A DNA stretch of 13,157 nucleotides from Candidatus Nanohalarchaeota archaeon (GCA_017610545.1 JAFCBV010000007.1:1-13157), one strand, 5' to 3'; numbered from the stretch's first letter, positions 5,242-13,157 are shown. Program-made: numbers and translations. Notes: a model not told the origin generated them from the sequence alone.

Positions 5242-5562
5242 GTGAATGTATTATCTGTCGAGAAACAAAGAATAATTGAGTTGTATTCTAGTCCCTACTT
5301 TGATGAACGAATCGAAGCGTTTCAAACAGGGCACAACATACGTCAATGCGCCGAATTAAAGAAAACAGCCAATCTATATGGGCTCAACACTTTTGTCGAC
5401 ACTGTTATGAGATATTTTCTTAAGGATCTCACCGACAATGATGCGCCGATAATTTATAATGAGGGCGTGCCATTTCTCACTCAAAAAGAGAAAGCGTACA
5501 ACCTTGCCCTAAAAACCATTGCAGACCCAAGAAAACTTGAACGGCTACTTGCAAACCCTTAA
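5242..5562 (+). CDS. Small hypothetical protein (106 aa), GTG start
   Basis: I do not recognise this family. The protein is soluble and mostly helical, beginning (M)NVLSVEKQRIIELYSSPYF and containing DTVMRYFLKDLTD and a C-terminal KAYNLALKTIADPRKLERLL. It has one cysteine and no membrane segment. The only plausible in-frame start is GTG at 5242; the next methionine is 55 residues in. The GGAGGG at 5225-5230 is 11 nt from this GTG but only 7 nt from an out-of-frame ATG at 5238, which opens a 13-codon frame (MGECIICRETKNN). The annotated gene may therefore depend on translation restart, or a frameshift may have separated a CxxC start from it. It is 23-33 bp upstream of ileS and probably co-transcribed with it. 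Confidence 0.6.
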   Translation: MNVLSVEKQRIIELYSSPYFDERIEAFQTGHNIRQCAELKKTANLYGLNTFVDTVMRYFLKDLTDNDAPIIYNEGVPFLTQKEKAYNLALKTIADPRKLERLLANP

Positions 5563-5594
5563 AAACATTCAAAAAACACTAACTTGTGAACACC

Positions 5595-8500
5595 ATGTAT
5601 GACCAAAAAGAAATCGAGAAGAAAATATCAGAACTATGGGAGAAAGAGAAAGTCCCTGAAAAAGTCAGGACAAGAAACCCAAAAGGCAAAAAATGCTATG
5701 TCCTTGACGGCCCGCCATACACAACGGGTGAGCCGCATGTCGGGCATCTTAGGACCACCCTTGCAAAGGACTTATGGATAAAGCTTCGCATGATGCAAGG
5801 ATATAATGTACGCATCCAGCCGGGTTTTGACTGCAACGGGCTTCCGATTGAAAATAAGGTCGAGCAGGAACTTGGCGTCAAGTGCAAAAGCGACATAGAA
5901 AAAATTGGTGTCGACAAGTTCATGAAAACCTGCGAGCAATATGCTGAAGGGAACATCCCAAAATGGCTTGGTGTATACAAGCGCTTTGCAGCATGGGTTG
6001 GTTGGGTTGAGCCATACAAGACATACAAGAACTACTATCATGAGAGCGGATGGTGGACAATAAAACAAATTTATGACAAGGGATTTTTGATTCCCGGCGA
6101 AAAACCGCTTTACTGGTGCCCGCACTGTGAAACAGCAATTTCTGCGTTTGAAGCGCAAGACAGCTATAAAGATGTTACAGACCCTGCCGTTTATGTGAAG
6201 TTCCCCCTCAAAGAAAAGAAAAACGAGTATCTCGTAATATTCACGACAACCCCCTGGACCCTTCCGGCAAATGTTGCAGCAGCAGTCCACCCTGATGAAA
6301 AATATGTCCGGGTTCAGGCAAATGACGACATACTTATTCTCGCAGAAAAGCTCATAAAAGACGTTATGAAAAAAGCAAAGGTTTCTGATTACAAAGTTCT
6401 TGAAACATTTCCCGGAAAAAAACTAGAGGGATTAAAGTACTTGCCGGCACTTGATGTCCCGCTTCAAAAAGGGCTTGAAAAAAAAGCGAATGCACAAAAA
6501 GTAATCCTTTCAGTTCCAATACTTCTAAAAAAGGGTGCAGGTAAGACCGCAGTTAAGACTGGCTCTGATGCAAAAGCAGAGTTTGGCCACCTGGTCACAA
6601 TGGATGTCGGAACAGGAATAGTCCACATTGCCCCGGGGCATGGACAGGAAGACAACCGAATTGGAGCAAACTACAGCCTGCCGATTGTCTCCCCTGTTGA
6701 AGAAAACGGAACATTCGATGATACCGTCGGAAAATTTGCAGGCCTCTTTGTCAAAGATGCAGACAAAAAAATAATAGCTTACCTGAAAGAACGCGGGCTT
6801 CTTCTTTATTCTGAGCAGATAACACACCCATATCCTCTTTGCTGGAGATGTAAAAGCCCGCTATTGTTTAGAATGAGCAAGCAGTGGTTCTTCAAAATTG
6901 ATGCAATAAAGCAGAAGATGCTTGATGCCAACAGCAAAATAAACTGGATGCCCGAGTTTGCGCGCGTCCGTATGCACAACTGGCTTGAGGATGCTGAGGA
7001 TTGGGCATTCTCAACCCAAAGATACTGGGGCATCTCAATACCGATATGGATTTGCGAAGATTGCGGCAAAACCAAGGTCATAGGCTCGCGTAAAGAACTT
7101 CAAAAAGAAGCCATAGAAAAAATACCAAATGATGTTGACCTGCACAAAAACACTGTTGACAAAATCCACATAAAGTGCCGGTGTGGCAAAACAATGAACC
7201 GCATCCGCGACACTGCAAACGTATGGTTTGACTCAGGCATCGCGCCCTGGGCATCAATGGGATATCCATTTCAAAACAAAGACGTTTTTGAAAAATTCTG
7301 GCCCGCAGATCAGATATCCGAAAGTCAGGATCAGGTTCGCGCGTGGTTTTACCACATGCTTTTCATGGGAATGATAACTTTTGATGAAACTCCCTTCAAT
7401 GCCGCATCCGTCACCGGATGGGTGCTTGACAAAAAGGGAGAAAAAATGTCAAAGTCCCTCGGAAATGTGATTTCCGCAGAAGATGCCATAGATGAACTAG
7501 GCACAGATGTTGTGCGATTTTACTATTGCTACGACACCGCATCATGGGACACGCAAAAGTTCAACAAAGACTCTGCGCGCGAAATAAATAGGATTCTAAA
7601 CTCTCTTTGGAATGTAAAAGAGTTTTACAAAAGCTATGGCGGAACAAAAGAAGAAAAAATAAATTCCAGGATTCTCAAAAAAGAGGACAAATGGATTCTT
7701 TCGCGGGTAAATACTTTGACAAAAGAATATACAGAACATCTTGAAAAATTCGAGTGGCACTTTGCAGGAAGGAAACTTGCAGAATTTATCCTTAATGACT
7801 TTTCACGCTGGTACATAAAACTCGTGCGCACGCGAGTATCAACATCTTACAAAGGCGATGACAAGGAAAACGTTTTTGCAGTAAGCGCATACATTCTTCG
7901 AAAAATAGCACTTCTGCTCACCCCTGTCTGCCCATTCATGTCAGAAGCTATATTTCAGGAAATGAAAACTTCCGGCACAAAAGAGAAATCTGTGCATTTT
8001 TGCAAGTGGCCGGAATATAACAAAGAATATGTTAACTCAGCACTTGAAAAAGACATGGATGTTGCAAAAAGCATTGTTGAGGCATCGAACTCTGCAAGAC
8101 AAGACAACGACCTCAAACTCAGGTGGCCGCTTAGAAAAATAACAATCTCCGGCGAAAAAGATGTCCTTACATCCGCAAAGAATTCAAAGGAAATCCTGAA
8201 ATTCATGGCAAACGTCCTTGATGTTGATTTTGGAATGCTGAAACTCAAAGTCATAGCAAAGCCAAATTATAAGGTACTCGGCCCTGCATTTGGCAAAAAA
8301 GCAAAAGACGCGGCATTATTGATAGAGAAAATTGACTCTAAAAAGATACAGGAAATTTCTTCAAAAGGAAAAATATCTCTTGGTAGTTTCAGCATCACAA
8401 AAGATATGGTACTAATAAAAGAGAGCATTCCGGAAGGCGTTGCCGGAAAGACATTTGAGGGCGGAAGTGTTTATCTTGATTCGACGCGCGACAAGGTTAT

Positions 8501-8732
8501 GCTTGAGGAAGCAACAATCCGCGAACTCATACGTCACGTACAAATTATGCGCAAGGAATCAGGGCTTGACGTCAAAAAAGGAATAAGCATTTCTCTTTCA
8601 GGAGATATAGACTTTATAGCAAAAAACAAAGAAAAGATTGAAGCAGGAACAAATTCCACAATCATATCTGGCTGTAAAAAGAAACAGAGCACATTCAAAT
8701 TTGAGGAAATGACTATTGATATTTTCTTTTAA
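5595..8732 (+). CDS. ileS: Isoleucyl-tRNA synthetase
   Basis: This 1045-aa class I synthetase charges tRNA-Ile. The Rossmann fold starts with LDGPPYTTGEPHVGHLRTT, with HVGH at 48-51 as the HIGH motif. Then comes PGFDCNGLPIE (77-87), a segment with YWCPHCETAISAFEAQD that is typical of IleRS, an inserted editing domain (about 190-400) with TTTPWTLPANVA and GTGIVHIAPGHGQED, and KMSKS at 617-621 followed by LGN. Zinc-type cysteine pairs occur at WICEDCGKT and KCRCGKT. The C-terminal half carries the anticodon-binding helical domain and a long tail. Length and the GWVLDKKGEKMSKSLGN form fit archaeal/eukaryotic-type IleRS. Asn81 stands where His is usual in the GWDxHGLP motif. ATG 5595 is chosen; an in-frame GTG at 5586 would add three residues. 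Confidence 0.96.
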   Translation: MYDQKEIEKKISELWEKEKVPEKVRTRNPKGKKCYVLDGPPYTTGEPHVGHLRTTLAKDLWIKLRMMQGYNVRIQPGFDCNGLPIENKVEQELGVKCKSDIEKIGVDKFMKTCEQYAEGNIPKWLGVYKRFAAWVGWVEPYKTYKNYYHESGWWTIKQIYDKGFLIPGEKPLYWCPHCETAISAFEAQDSYKDVTDPAVYVKFPLKEKKNEYLVIFTTTPWTLPANVAAAVHPDEKYVRVQANDDILILAEKLIKDVMKKAKVSDYKVLETFPGKKLEGLKYLPALDVPLQKGLEKKANAQKVILSVPILLKKGAGKTAVKTGSDAKAEFGHLVTMDVGTGIVHIAPGHGQEDNRIGANYSLPIVSPVEENGTFDDTVGKFAGLFVKDADKKIIAYLKERGLLLYSEQITHPYPLCWRCKSPLLFRMSKQWFFKIDAIKQKMLDANSKINWMPEFARVRMHNWLEDAEDWAFSTQRYWGISIPIWICEDCGKTKVIGSRKELQKEAIEKIPNDVDLHKNTVDKIHIKCRCGKTMNRIRDTANVWFDSGIAPWASMGYPFQNKDVFEKFWPADQISESQDQVRAWFYHMLFMGMITFDETPFNAASVTGWVLDKKGEKMSKSLGNVISAEDAIDELGTDVVRFYYCYDTASWDTQKFNKDSAREINRILNSLWNVKEFYKSYGGTKEEKINSRILKKEDKWILSRVNTLTKEYTEHLEKFEWHFAGRKLAEFILNDFSRWYIKLVRTRVSTSYKGDDKENVFAVSAYILRKIALLLTPVCPFMSEAIFQEMKTSGTKEKSVHFCKWPEYNKEYVNSALEKDMDVAKSIVEASNSARQDNDLKLRWPLRKITISGEKDVLTSAKNSKEILKFMANVLDVDFGMLKLKVIAKPNYKVLGPAFGKKAKDAALLIEKIDSKKIQEISSKGKISLGSFSITKDMVLIKESIPEGVAGKTFEGGSVYLDSTRDKVMLEEATIRELIRHVQIMRKESGLDVKKGISISLSGDIDFIAKNKEKIEAGTNSTIISGCKKKQSTFKFEEMTIDIFF

Positions 8733-8767
8733 GTGTTTAAAGTTAAAATAAACAGCAGGTGCTTTAT

Positions 8768-9130
8768 TTGGAGGTCGTACTTTCAACATACATTGGAATT
8801 TTTATTGCAGTTTCTTTTAGCACATTCATACTTTTTACAGTAGCATCTTTTTTCTTATTCGGCATATCTCAAATGATTAAAAAAAGAGAAATTGTTGCCA
8901 AAGGATTTATTAATACAAACTTCCAGAGAGTCGGTATTTTCTCATTATTAAACGGGCTTTCAGCAACCGCAATAACTGCGCGATGGCTTTCGGACTTTGT
9001 GCCAAAAGAACTCGGAGGCGCGCTCGTCGGTCCATTTGTAATTATAATTTCAGCACTTACAGTCACGACTTTTTTCTGGCTCATTGTACTCATAATAGAA
9101 TTTGTCGTGCGCATCAGAAAAATGCTTTAG
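8768..9130 (+). CDS. Small integral membrane protein (120 aa)
   Basis: Family not recognised. Three hydrophobic segments are visible, at about residues 5-32 (TYIGIFIAVSFSTFILFTVA), 49-70 (VGIFSLLNGLSATAITARWL) and 80-112 (LVGPFVIIISALTVTTFFWL). They are joined by a basic loop, MIKKREIVAKG, and end in the basic RIRKML. The positive-inside rule would put the first loop and the C-terminus in the cytoplasm. I choose TTG at 8768 because CAGGTG at 8756-8761 lies 6 nt upstream; a GTG at 8759 would overlap that site. The strong-looking GGAGGT at 8770-8775 has no start codon after it. It follows ileS by 35 bp and is probably in the same unit. Confidence 0.7.
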   Translation: MEVVLSTYIGIFIAVSFSTFILFTVASFFLFGISQMIKKREIVAKGFINTNFQRVGIFSLLNGLSATAITARWLSDFVPKELGGALVGPFVIIISALTVTTFFWLIVLIIEFVVRIRKML

Positions 9131-9163
9131 ATCATACCATATTGATTTAATTGGTTCAATGAT

Positions 9164-9349
9164 AAGTGAAGTCACTTGCTACGCTGCGTTCCAACATTTC
9201 GGAAATCTGCTTCGCAAATTTCCTGCATTTCAGAAATACAGGAAATGTACGAAGTACATTTCTGAAATCTCCGAGACAAAACTCATTGAAGTGTCTCGAA
9301 GACTCTCCAACCGGCAACTCCACTCCAAATAATGGAGTTACAACGGTTG
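9164..9349. repeat. Array of five hairpins in the intergenic region
   Basis: Five inverted repeats follow each other: AAGTG/CACTT (9164-9177); GGAAATCTGC/GCAAATTTCC with a TTC loop (9201-9223, one mismatch); GAAATGTAC/GTACATTTC with a GAA loop (9242-9262, perfect); CGAGACA/TGTCTCG (9272-9298); and a two-part stem CAACCG/CGGTTG with AACTCCA/TGGAGTT (9308-9349). Nothing in the region looks coding. It could be a structured RNA, a decayed mobile or repeat element, or transcript 3'-end structures. No periodic unit or CRISPR spacing is present. The remaining bases of the 252-bp gap (9131-9163, 9350-9382) hold only the promoter of the next gene. Confidence 0.6.
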
Positions 9350-9353
9350 TAGA

Positions 9354-9362
9354 CTTAATAAA
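9354..9362 (+). promoter_or_regulatory. TATA box of prepilin peptidase gene
   Basis: CTTAATAAA is centred 25 bp upstream of the ATG at 9383, and no Shine-Dalgarno sequence precedes that ATG. This is the layout of a leaderless archaeal gene. Confidence 0.5.
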
Positions 9363-9382
9363 CCCAATCCATAAATACACCC

Positions 9383-10276
9383 ATGATCGAAGTTCTTCTT
9401 TTTGCAGTAGCTCTTGCAGGAACTGCCGCAGGAGGTTGGATTGATCTAAAGACAACCGAAATACCCGATATTATCCCGGCTTCAATGGCTGTGGCAGGTC
9501 TCATTCTTCACATAGCCAACGCATATCTTCTCGGAAGCATGTTTCCCATTTATGCAGCTTTTGCTGCGGCGATAGGATACCTTACATTCGGGTATATACT
9601 TTACTACACAGGCCAATGGGGAGAAGCAGATGTTTTGCTGCTTGGAGCAATTGGTTTTCTTCTGCCTGTTGCACCATTCTTTTTCAATGCGTCAGCAGCA
9701 GGCACCATCTGGTATGCATACCCATTGATTTTCCTCCTGAACACATTCATTGTCGGAGGTGTTTATTCGATAATTTACGCATTCATTGTTGCTTTCCGTG
9801 AGAAGCACGTCATAAAATCACTATATTCTGATATTCACGCAAACGCAAAAAGCTTCGCAAAAATAACCCTTGTTTTCCTTGCCGGAGCCGCTGTTGTCTC
9901 ATCATACATTTCAAATTATATTGTCCCGCTTCCCGCACATTTTTTCATGGAGCGCGCCCTGATGCTTTTGCCCGCAATCATACTGCTTTTCCTTGTCTAC
10001 AGGTTCGCAATTGTGGTTGACAAAACAGCGTTTCGCAAAAAAGTATTGTCAGGCAAACTTCAGGAGGGCGATGTACTTGCAGAGAGCATAAGCGCTAAGG
10101 GGCTTAAGATGGACGGTAAGCTATTCATTGGCCTGACAGAAGACCAGATAAAAAAGATACAGAAAGCAAAAAAGACTGTCTGGATAAAAGAAGGTATAAG
10201 ATATGGTCCGACATTTTTTCTGGCACTTGTCGCAACATGGCTTTATGGGAATATTCTTCTTATTGCGATGATCTAA
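9383..10276 (+). CDS. Archaeal prepilin/preflagellin peptidase (A24 aspartic protease)
   Basis: This 297-aa polytopic membrane protein should remove class III signal peptides from archaeal type IV pilins or archaellins. The two catalytic aspartates of A24 proteases are visible: Asp21 in GGWIDLKTTEIPD, and Asp83 in GQWGEADVLLLGAIG, the GxxD motif. Six or more hydrophobic segments are apparent, the last at YGPTFFLALVATWLYGNILL. Between helices near residues 215-275 is a soluble, basic module (KKVLSGKLQEGDVLAESIS...GLTEDQIKKIQKAKKTVWI), resembling the extra domain found in longer euryarchaeal members. No pilin genes are nearby. Its stop is 3 bp from the convergent metG stop. FlaK/EppA/PibD subtype cannot be decided. 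Confidence 0.9.
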   Translation: MIEVLLFAVALAGTAAGGWIDLKTTEIPDIIPASMAVAGLILHIANAYLLGSMFPIYAAFAAAIGYLTFGYILYYTGQWGEADVLLLGAIGFLLPVAPFFFNASAAGTIWYAYPLIFLLNTFIVGGVYSIIYAFIVAFREKHVIKSLYSDIHANAKSFAKITLVFLAGAAVVSSYISNYIVPLPAHFFMERALMLLPAIILLFLVYRFAIVVDKTAFRKKVLSGKLQEGDVLAESISAKGLKMDGKLFIGLTEDQIKKIQKAKKTVWIKEGIRYGPTFFLALVATWLYGNILLIAMI

Positions 10277-10279
10277 GAA

Positions 10280-12427
10280 TCATCTTATCTTCGCACCACA
10301 AGAAACATTTTCAACATACACTTTCTTGCCCGCGCACACAAGAGATGCCCCCAAAACATTGACGCCATTGTCTTTTGTGGCAGACATCGTGTTTTTCTGA
10401 AAATCCTCAAACAAGAAAACGTCTACAGGATTCTGCGAAACACCCTCTGCAGACACAACATCACCAGGCTCTGCGCCAGAGAAAAGCAGGCTCAACTGCT
10501 TGCCATCGTCTGCAACCAAAACCATTCCCTGCGACTCAATGCCGCGTATCTTTGTGGGCTTGATGTTTGTCAGAAAAACAGCCTTCTTATCTAAAAGCTC
10601 TTCTATTTTGTACGCGCCCTTTATGCCTGCAACAATCGCGCGCTTTTCACCGCCAAAGTCAACGCCAAGAACATAAAGCTTGTCAGCATTCGGATGCTCA
10701 ACAGCAGAAATTATTTTTCCTGTACGTAGTGCCATTCGCGTGAATGGATCGCCCTCGTCTTCGGTCTTTGGCTCAACAATATCTTTTTTGACAGAATCAC
10801 CCTTTTCTGAAATCTCGCTGTCCTCAATTTTTTTGAACAAAGGTGTTGGCTCCGAAATTTTCTGCCCTGCAGAAACAATAGATACGGCATCGTCCCAAGC
10901 AGCACCCTTACTTCCCAAAAACCCCTGAAGGGTTTTTGTTGTGTTCGGTATAAACGGCTCAAGAACAACTGAAAGCACACCGATTGCGCGCGCGCATATA
11001 TAAAGCGTAGTGTCACACTTTTCCTTTTTCTCCTGAATTGTTTTCCAGGGGCACGCCTCATTGAAATACTTGTTGCACGCGTGAGTAAATGCCATGATTT
11101 CCTCAAGCGCGCGCTTAATCTCAATAGCCTCCATCTGCTTTGCCACGTTTTCAGGCAAAGAATCTATTTTTTTCTGAAATTCGATGTCTGCATCATCAAG
11201 TACAGATGGCTTTGGCACAACTCCCCCATACCTTGCTGAAATAAAAGCCAGAGTCCTGTGGACAAAATTGCCGAATGCATCAGAAAGGTCTGAATTGCAC
11301 TTTGACTGAAACTCATTCCATGAAAAATTGACGTCAACCGTGCTGTTAGGGGTTGAGGTTGTAAGATAGTACCGAAGATAATCCGACGAAAAGCGCGCAA
11401 GGTAGTCTTTCAGCAGTATGAATGTCCCGCGACTCTTACTCATCTTCTCTGACTCAACAGTCAGGTATCCGCGAGTCGGTATTGCTGAAGGAAGTTCAAA
11501 TCCTGCTGCCATCAAAAGCGCAGGCCAGAAAAGGTAGTGAAAGTAGATTATGTCCTTTCCGATAAAGTGAACGATTCTAGAGTCTTTGCTCTTCCAGAAG
11601 TCCTCCCAATTCCGGTTTGCGCCCTCTGCCCATTTTACAGTTGACGAAACATATCCAATCGGTGCATCAAGCCACACATAATAGTATTTGTCTTCCTCAC
11701 CAGGAATCTTGAATCCAAAGTAAGGACCGTTCCTTGTTATATCCCAGTCCTTGAGCCCGCCCTTTAGCCAGCCGGAAACATAATTCTTTACAGATTTCTG
11801 AAGGTTTTTGTTTGTCTCAAGGTATTCCTTAAGCCTTTTTTCATAAAGCGAGAGCTTGAAGAAGTAGTGCTCATCCTCTTTCTTAACAGGAGTTTTACCG
11901 CAGATTGCGCACTTCGGGTTCTTCAGCTCATTTCCTGCATGCGTCTTTCCGCATGCCTCGCACACATCACCATACTGGTCACTTGCGCCGCATGCCGGGC
12001 ACTCGCCCTTCACGTATCTGTCAGGCAGATACCTCTTGCAGTTTTCGCAGTATGTCAGAAGAACCTTTTTCTTAAATATCACGCCAGCCTTGTTCGCGCA
12101 CTCAAAAAAGTGGTCAGACATCTTTTGGTTCTCATGCGAATGGGTGTGATAGAACATATCAAACGAGACACCCATCGCATTAAAGTCTTCTGAGTGCTCC
12201 TCGTGAAATTTCTTAACAAACTCTTCAGGCTTTATCCCTGCCTTTTCAGCATTTATCTGTATCGGTGTCCCGTGCTCGTCAGACGCACACACAAACACAA
12301 TATCGTTTCCCTTAAGGCGGTGGTATCTTGAGAATATGTCTGAAGGAAGATAAGTTGACGCAAGATGCCCTAGATGCAGTGGCCCGTTAGCATAAGGAAG
12401 CGCCGCAGTAACAAGTATTTTCGCCAT
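10280..12427 (-). CDS. metG: Methionyl-tRNA synthetase with C-terminal tRNA-binding domain
   Basis: This 715-aa class I synthetase charges initiator and elongator tRNA-Met. It begins MAKILVTAALPYANGPLHLGH, with HLGH at 18-21, and has KMSKS at 328-332. The connective peptide carries paired zinc-knuckle cysteines (CENC, CPAC, CEAC, CAIC), as in four-cysteine-pair archaeal MetRS. The helical anticodon domain runs to about residue 530. A linker and a Trbp111/EMAP-like OB-fold domain follow from about 558 (DPFTRMALRTGKI, HPNADKLYVLGVD, ESQGMVLVADD). A further ~50-residue tail ends in CGAKIR. The start is set by GGTGATGAT directly before the ATG; an upstream in-frame ATG at 12511 would overlap the divergent gene. 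It is convergent with the prepilin peptidase. Confidence 0.96.
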   Translation of the reverse strand: MAKILVTAALPYANGPLHLGHLASTYLPSDIFSRYHRLKGNDIVFVCASDEHGTPIQINAEKAGIKPEEFVKKFHEEHSEDFNAMGVSFDMFYHTHSHENQKMSDHFFECANKAGVIFKKKVLLTYCENCKRYLPDRYVKGECPACGASDQYGDVCEACGKTHAGNELKNPKCAICGKTPVKKEDEHYFFKLSLYEKRLKEYLETNKNLQKSVKNYVSGWLKGGLKDWDITRNGPYFGFKIPGEEDKYYYVWLDAPIGYVSSTVKWAEGANRNWEDFWKSKDSRIVHFIGKDIIYFHYLFWPALLMAAGFELPSAIPTRGYLTVESEKMSKSRGTFILLKDYLARFSSDYLRYYLTTSTPNSTVDVNFSWNEFQSKCNSDLSDAFGNFVHRTLAFISARYGGVVPKPSVLDDADIEFQKKIDSLPENVAKQMEAIEIKRALEEIMAFTHACNKYFNEACPWKTIQEKKEKCDTTLYICARAIGVLSVVLEPFIPNTTKTLQGFLGSKGAAWDDAVSIVSAGQKISEPTPLFKKIEDSEISEKGDSVKKDIVEPKTEDEGDPFTRMALRTGKIISAVEHPNADKLYVLGVDFGGEKRAIVAGIKGAYKIEELLDKKAVFLTNIKPTKIRGIESQGMVLVADDGKQLSLLFSGAEPGDVVSAEGVSQNPVDVFLFEDFQKNTMSATKDNGVNVLGASLVCAGKKVYVENVSCGAKIR

Positions 12428-12457
12428 ATCATCACCAGAAAACTTGACATTGAATCC

Positions 12458-12467
12458 TTTAAATATT
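12458..12467. promoter_or_regulatory. Shared TATA element between metG and the ubiquitin-fold gene
   Basis: TTTAAATATT reads as a TATA box on either strand. It lies about 26 bp from the plus-strand ATG at 12488 (leaderless spacing) and about 35 bp from the metG ATG at 12427 (a short leader containing GGTGAT). One element probably serves both genes. Confidence 0.5.
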
Positions 12468-12487
12468 ATCGGAAAGGATATTATTTC

Positions 12488-12742
12488 ATGCGCACAGTCT
12501 ATACCGGTCATTTCGAAAAAATCACCGGAAAAACAGATGAATTATTTGAAATCCGCAAGTCAACGGTTTCAGATGTTATTGAAGTTATCGAGAAAAAAAG
12601 CTCTGGCTTCAGGAAAGAATCAGAAGGGCACGATGCGCTCATTCTCAAGAACGGCGTAAATATCGAAGGACTCCGTGGGTTTGACACGCTTTTGACAGAC
12701 AACGATACCCTGACGTTCGCGCATAAGGTTGTTGGGGGATAA
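12488..12742 (+). CDS. MoaD/ThiS-like ubiquitin-fold protein (SAMP-type)
   Basis: This 84-aa protein matches the size and pattern of small beta-grasp sulfur carriers and archaeal ubiquitin-like modifiers. The fold signature is ALILKNGVNIEGLRGFDTLL, then DNDTLTFAHKVVGG. The chain ends in Gly-Gly, which E1-like enzymes adenylate and use for thiocarboxylate formation or lysine conjugation. It could supply sulfur for molybdopterin or tRNA thiolation, act in protein tagging (sampylation), or both; sequence alone cannot tell. The ATG at 12488 is used because it lies 26 bp after a TATA box. A longer frame reaches upstream into metG but would overlap the promoter. No E1 gene is in the window. Confidence 0.85.
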   Translation: MRTVYTGHFEKITGKTDELFEIRKSTVSDVIEVIEKKSSGFRKESEGHDALILKNGVNIEGLRGFDTLLTDNDTLTFAHKVVGG

Positions 12743-12817
12743 AAAAACAGAATTCGTTTGTTTAATTCATTTCGCCACCATTAGGCATTATCTCGCTTAA
12801 CCGCCACGAATTAAAAA

Positions 12818-12825
12818 ATATATAA
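12818..12825 (+). promoter_or_regulatory. TATA box of glycine-rich membrane protein gene
   Basis: ATATATAA, in an A-rich stretch, is centred about 28 bp before the ATG at 12850, and no Shine-Dalgarno sequence lies between. This suggests a leaderless or near-leaderless message. Confidence 0.55.
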
Positions 12826-12849
12826 ACTATGACCGCCCTTTAAGACACC

Positions 12850-13140
12850 ATGAAACAAAAAAGATATCCTGAAGGACACTTTATTGAGTGGGGCGTTGCT
12901 CTTGGACTCGTTCTGGGAATGCCGGTTGGACTTGCTTTAGGAAATATTGCATGGGGTCCTGCAATTGGAGTTGCTATTGGAATCGCAGTAGGGCTTTCAT
13001 TAGAAAAGCAAAAAAATCCAAATCCGCGACAGCCAACAAAAGAAGAAGAAAATGTTATGAAAGGAAATATGACGGCCATATTGTATTCCGGGATGGTTAT
13101 ATTTTTGATTATTTTAATATCCACCCTTATTTTCCATTAA
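12850..13140 (+). CDS. Small glycine-rich membrane protein (96 aa)
   Basis: The protein has a short N-terminal KQKRYPEGHF segment, then a glycine-zipper-like hydrophobic stretch with repeated GxxxG spacing (GVALGLVLGMPVGLALGNIA and GPAIGVAIGIAVGLSLEK, about residues 14-52). A polar linker (KNPNPRQPTKEEEN) and a C-terminal membrane helix (AILYSGMVIFLIILISTLIF) follow. The PEGHF start and the LGNIAxGPAIGVAIG core resemble a widespread family of uncharacterised small membrane proteins in archaea and bacteria. No function is known to me. The gene stands alone, 107 bp after the ubiquitin-fold gene, with its own TATA box. Confidence 0.8.
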   Translation: MKQKRYPEGHFIEWGVALGLVLGMPVGLALGNIAWGPAIGVAIGIAVGLSLEKQKNPNPRQPTKEEENVMKGNMTAILYSGMVIFLIILISTLIFH

Positions 13141-13157
13141 TGAACAACCCAACCGCA

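Noticed and set aside
9164..9349. CRISPR array
   Set aside because: The inverted repeats differ from each other in sequence and length, and there is no regular repeat-spacer period.
9102..9455. Three overlapping open frames (76-99 codons) on both strands through the hairpin region
   Set aside because: They arise from reading through inverted repeats, have no ribosome binding site and overlap real genes at both ends.

Overview
The window looks like chromosomal DNA of an archaeon. Protein genes are preceded by GGTG/GAGGTG-type ribosome binding sites or by A+T-rich TATA boxes about 25 bp upstream of the start codon (leaderless style). It carries an archaeal-type prepilin peptidase, archaeal-style Ile- and Met-tRNA synthetases, a SAMP/MoaD-like ubiquitin-fold protein, and a tRNA gene interrupted by bulge-helix-bulge (BHB) introns. 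Several small orphan genes, an RNase HIII and introns at unusual tRNA positions would fit a DPANN-type lineage such as Micrarchaeota or Diapherotrites. That placement is inference.

Layout. 1-180 (-): 5' end of a dapB-like gene, running off the window. 278-487 (+): small orphan protein. 502-1320 (-): RNase HIII, divergent from 1387-3807 (+): phosphoenolpyruvate synthase. 3851-3997 (+): a proline tRNA (anticodon CGG) split by two introns, one in the D-loop and one in the T-loop. 4017-4346 (+): small DUF3467-like protein, then a 5'-truncated duplicate of a HIT gene start (4351-4524) and the intact HIT protein (4537-5088). 5089-5241: leader region with two tiny ORFs. 5242-5562 (+): small unknown protein. 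5595-8732 (+): isoleucyl-tRNA synthetase. 8768-9130 (+): three-helix membrane protein. 9131-9382: intergenic region packed with hairpins. 9383-10276 (+): prepilin peptidase, convergent (3 bp gap) with 10280-12427 (-): methionyl-tRNA synthetase with a C-terminal tRNA-binding domain. 12488-12742 (+): ubiquitin-fold protein, divergent from metG. 12850-13140 (+): glycine-rich membrane protein.

How it fits together. Most genes are housekeeping: translation (two synthetases, one tRNA), carbon metabolism (PpsA, DapB), nucleic-acid maintenance (RNase HIII) and pilin processing. No defence system, transposase or CRISPR array is visible. The most notable object is the tRNA-Pro(CGG) gene. Removing 31 nt and 43 nt at two BHB motifs gives a complete 73-nt tRNA body, and there is no intron at the usual 37/38 site. 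It sits directly upstream of, and probably in one transcription unit with, two protein genes. Secondary points are the duplicated HIT start around a 156-bp insert, a hairpin array, and three divergent gene pairs that appear to share one near-palindromic TATA element each.
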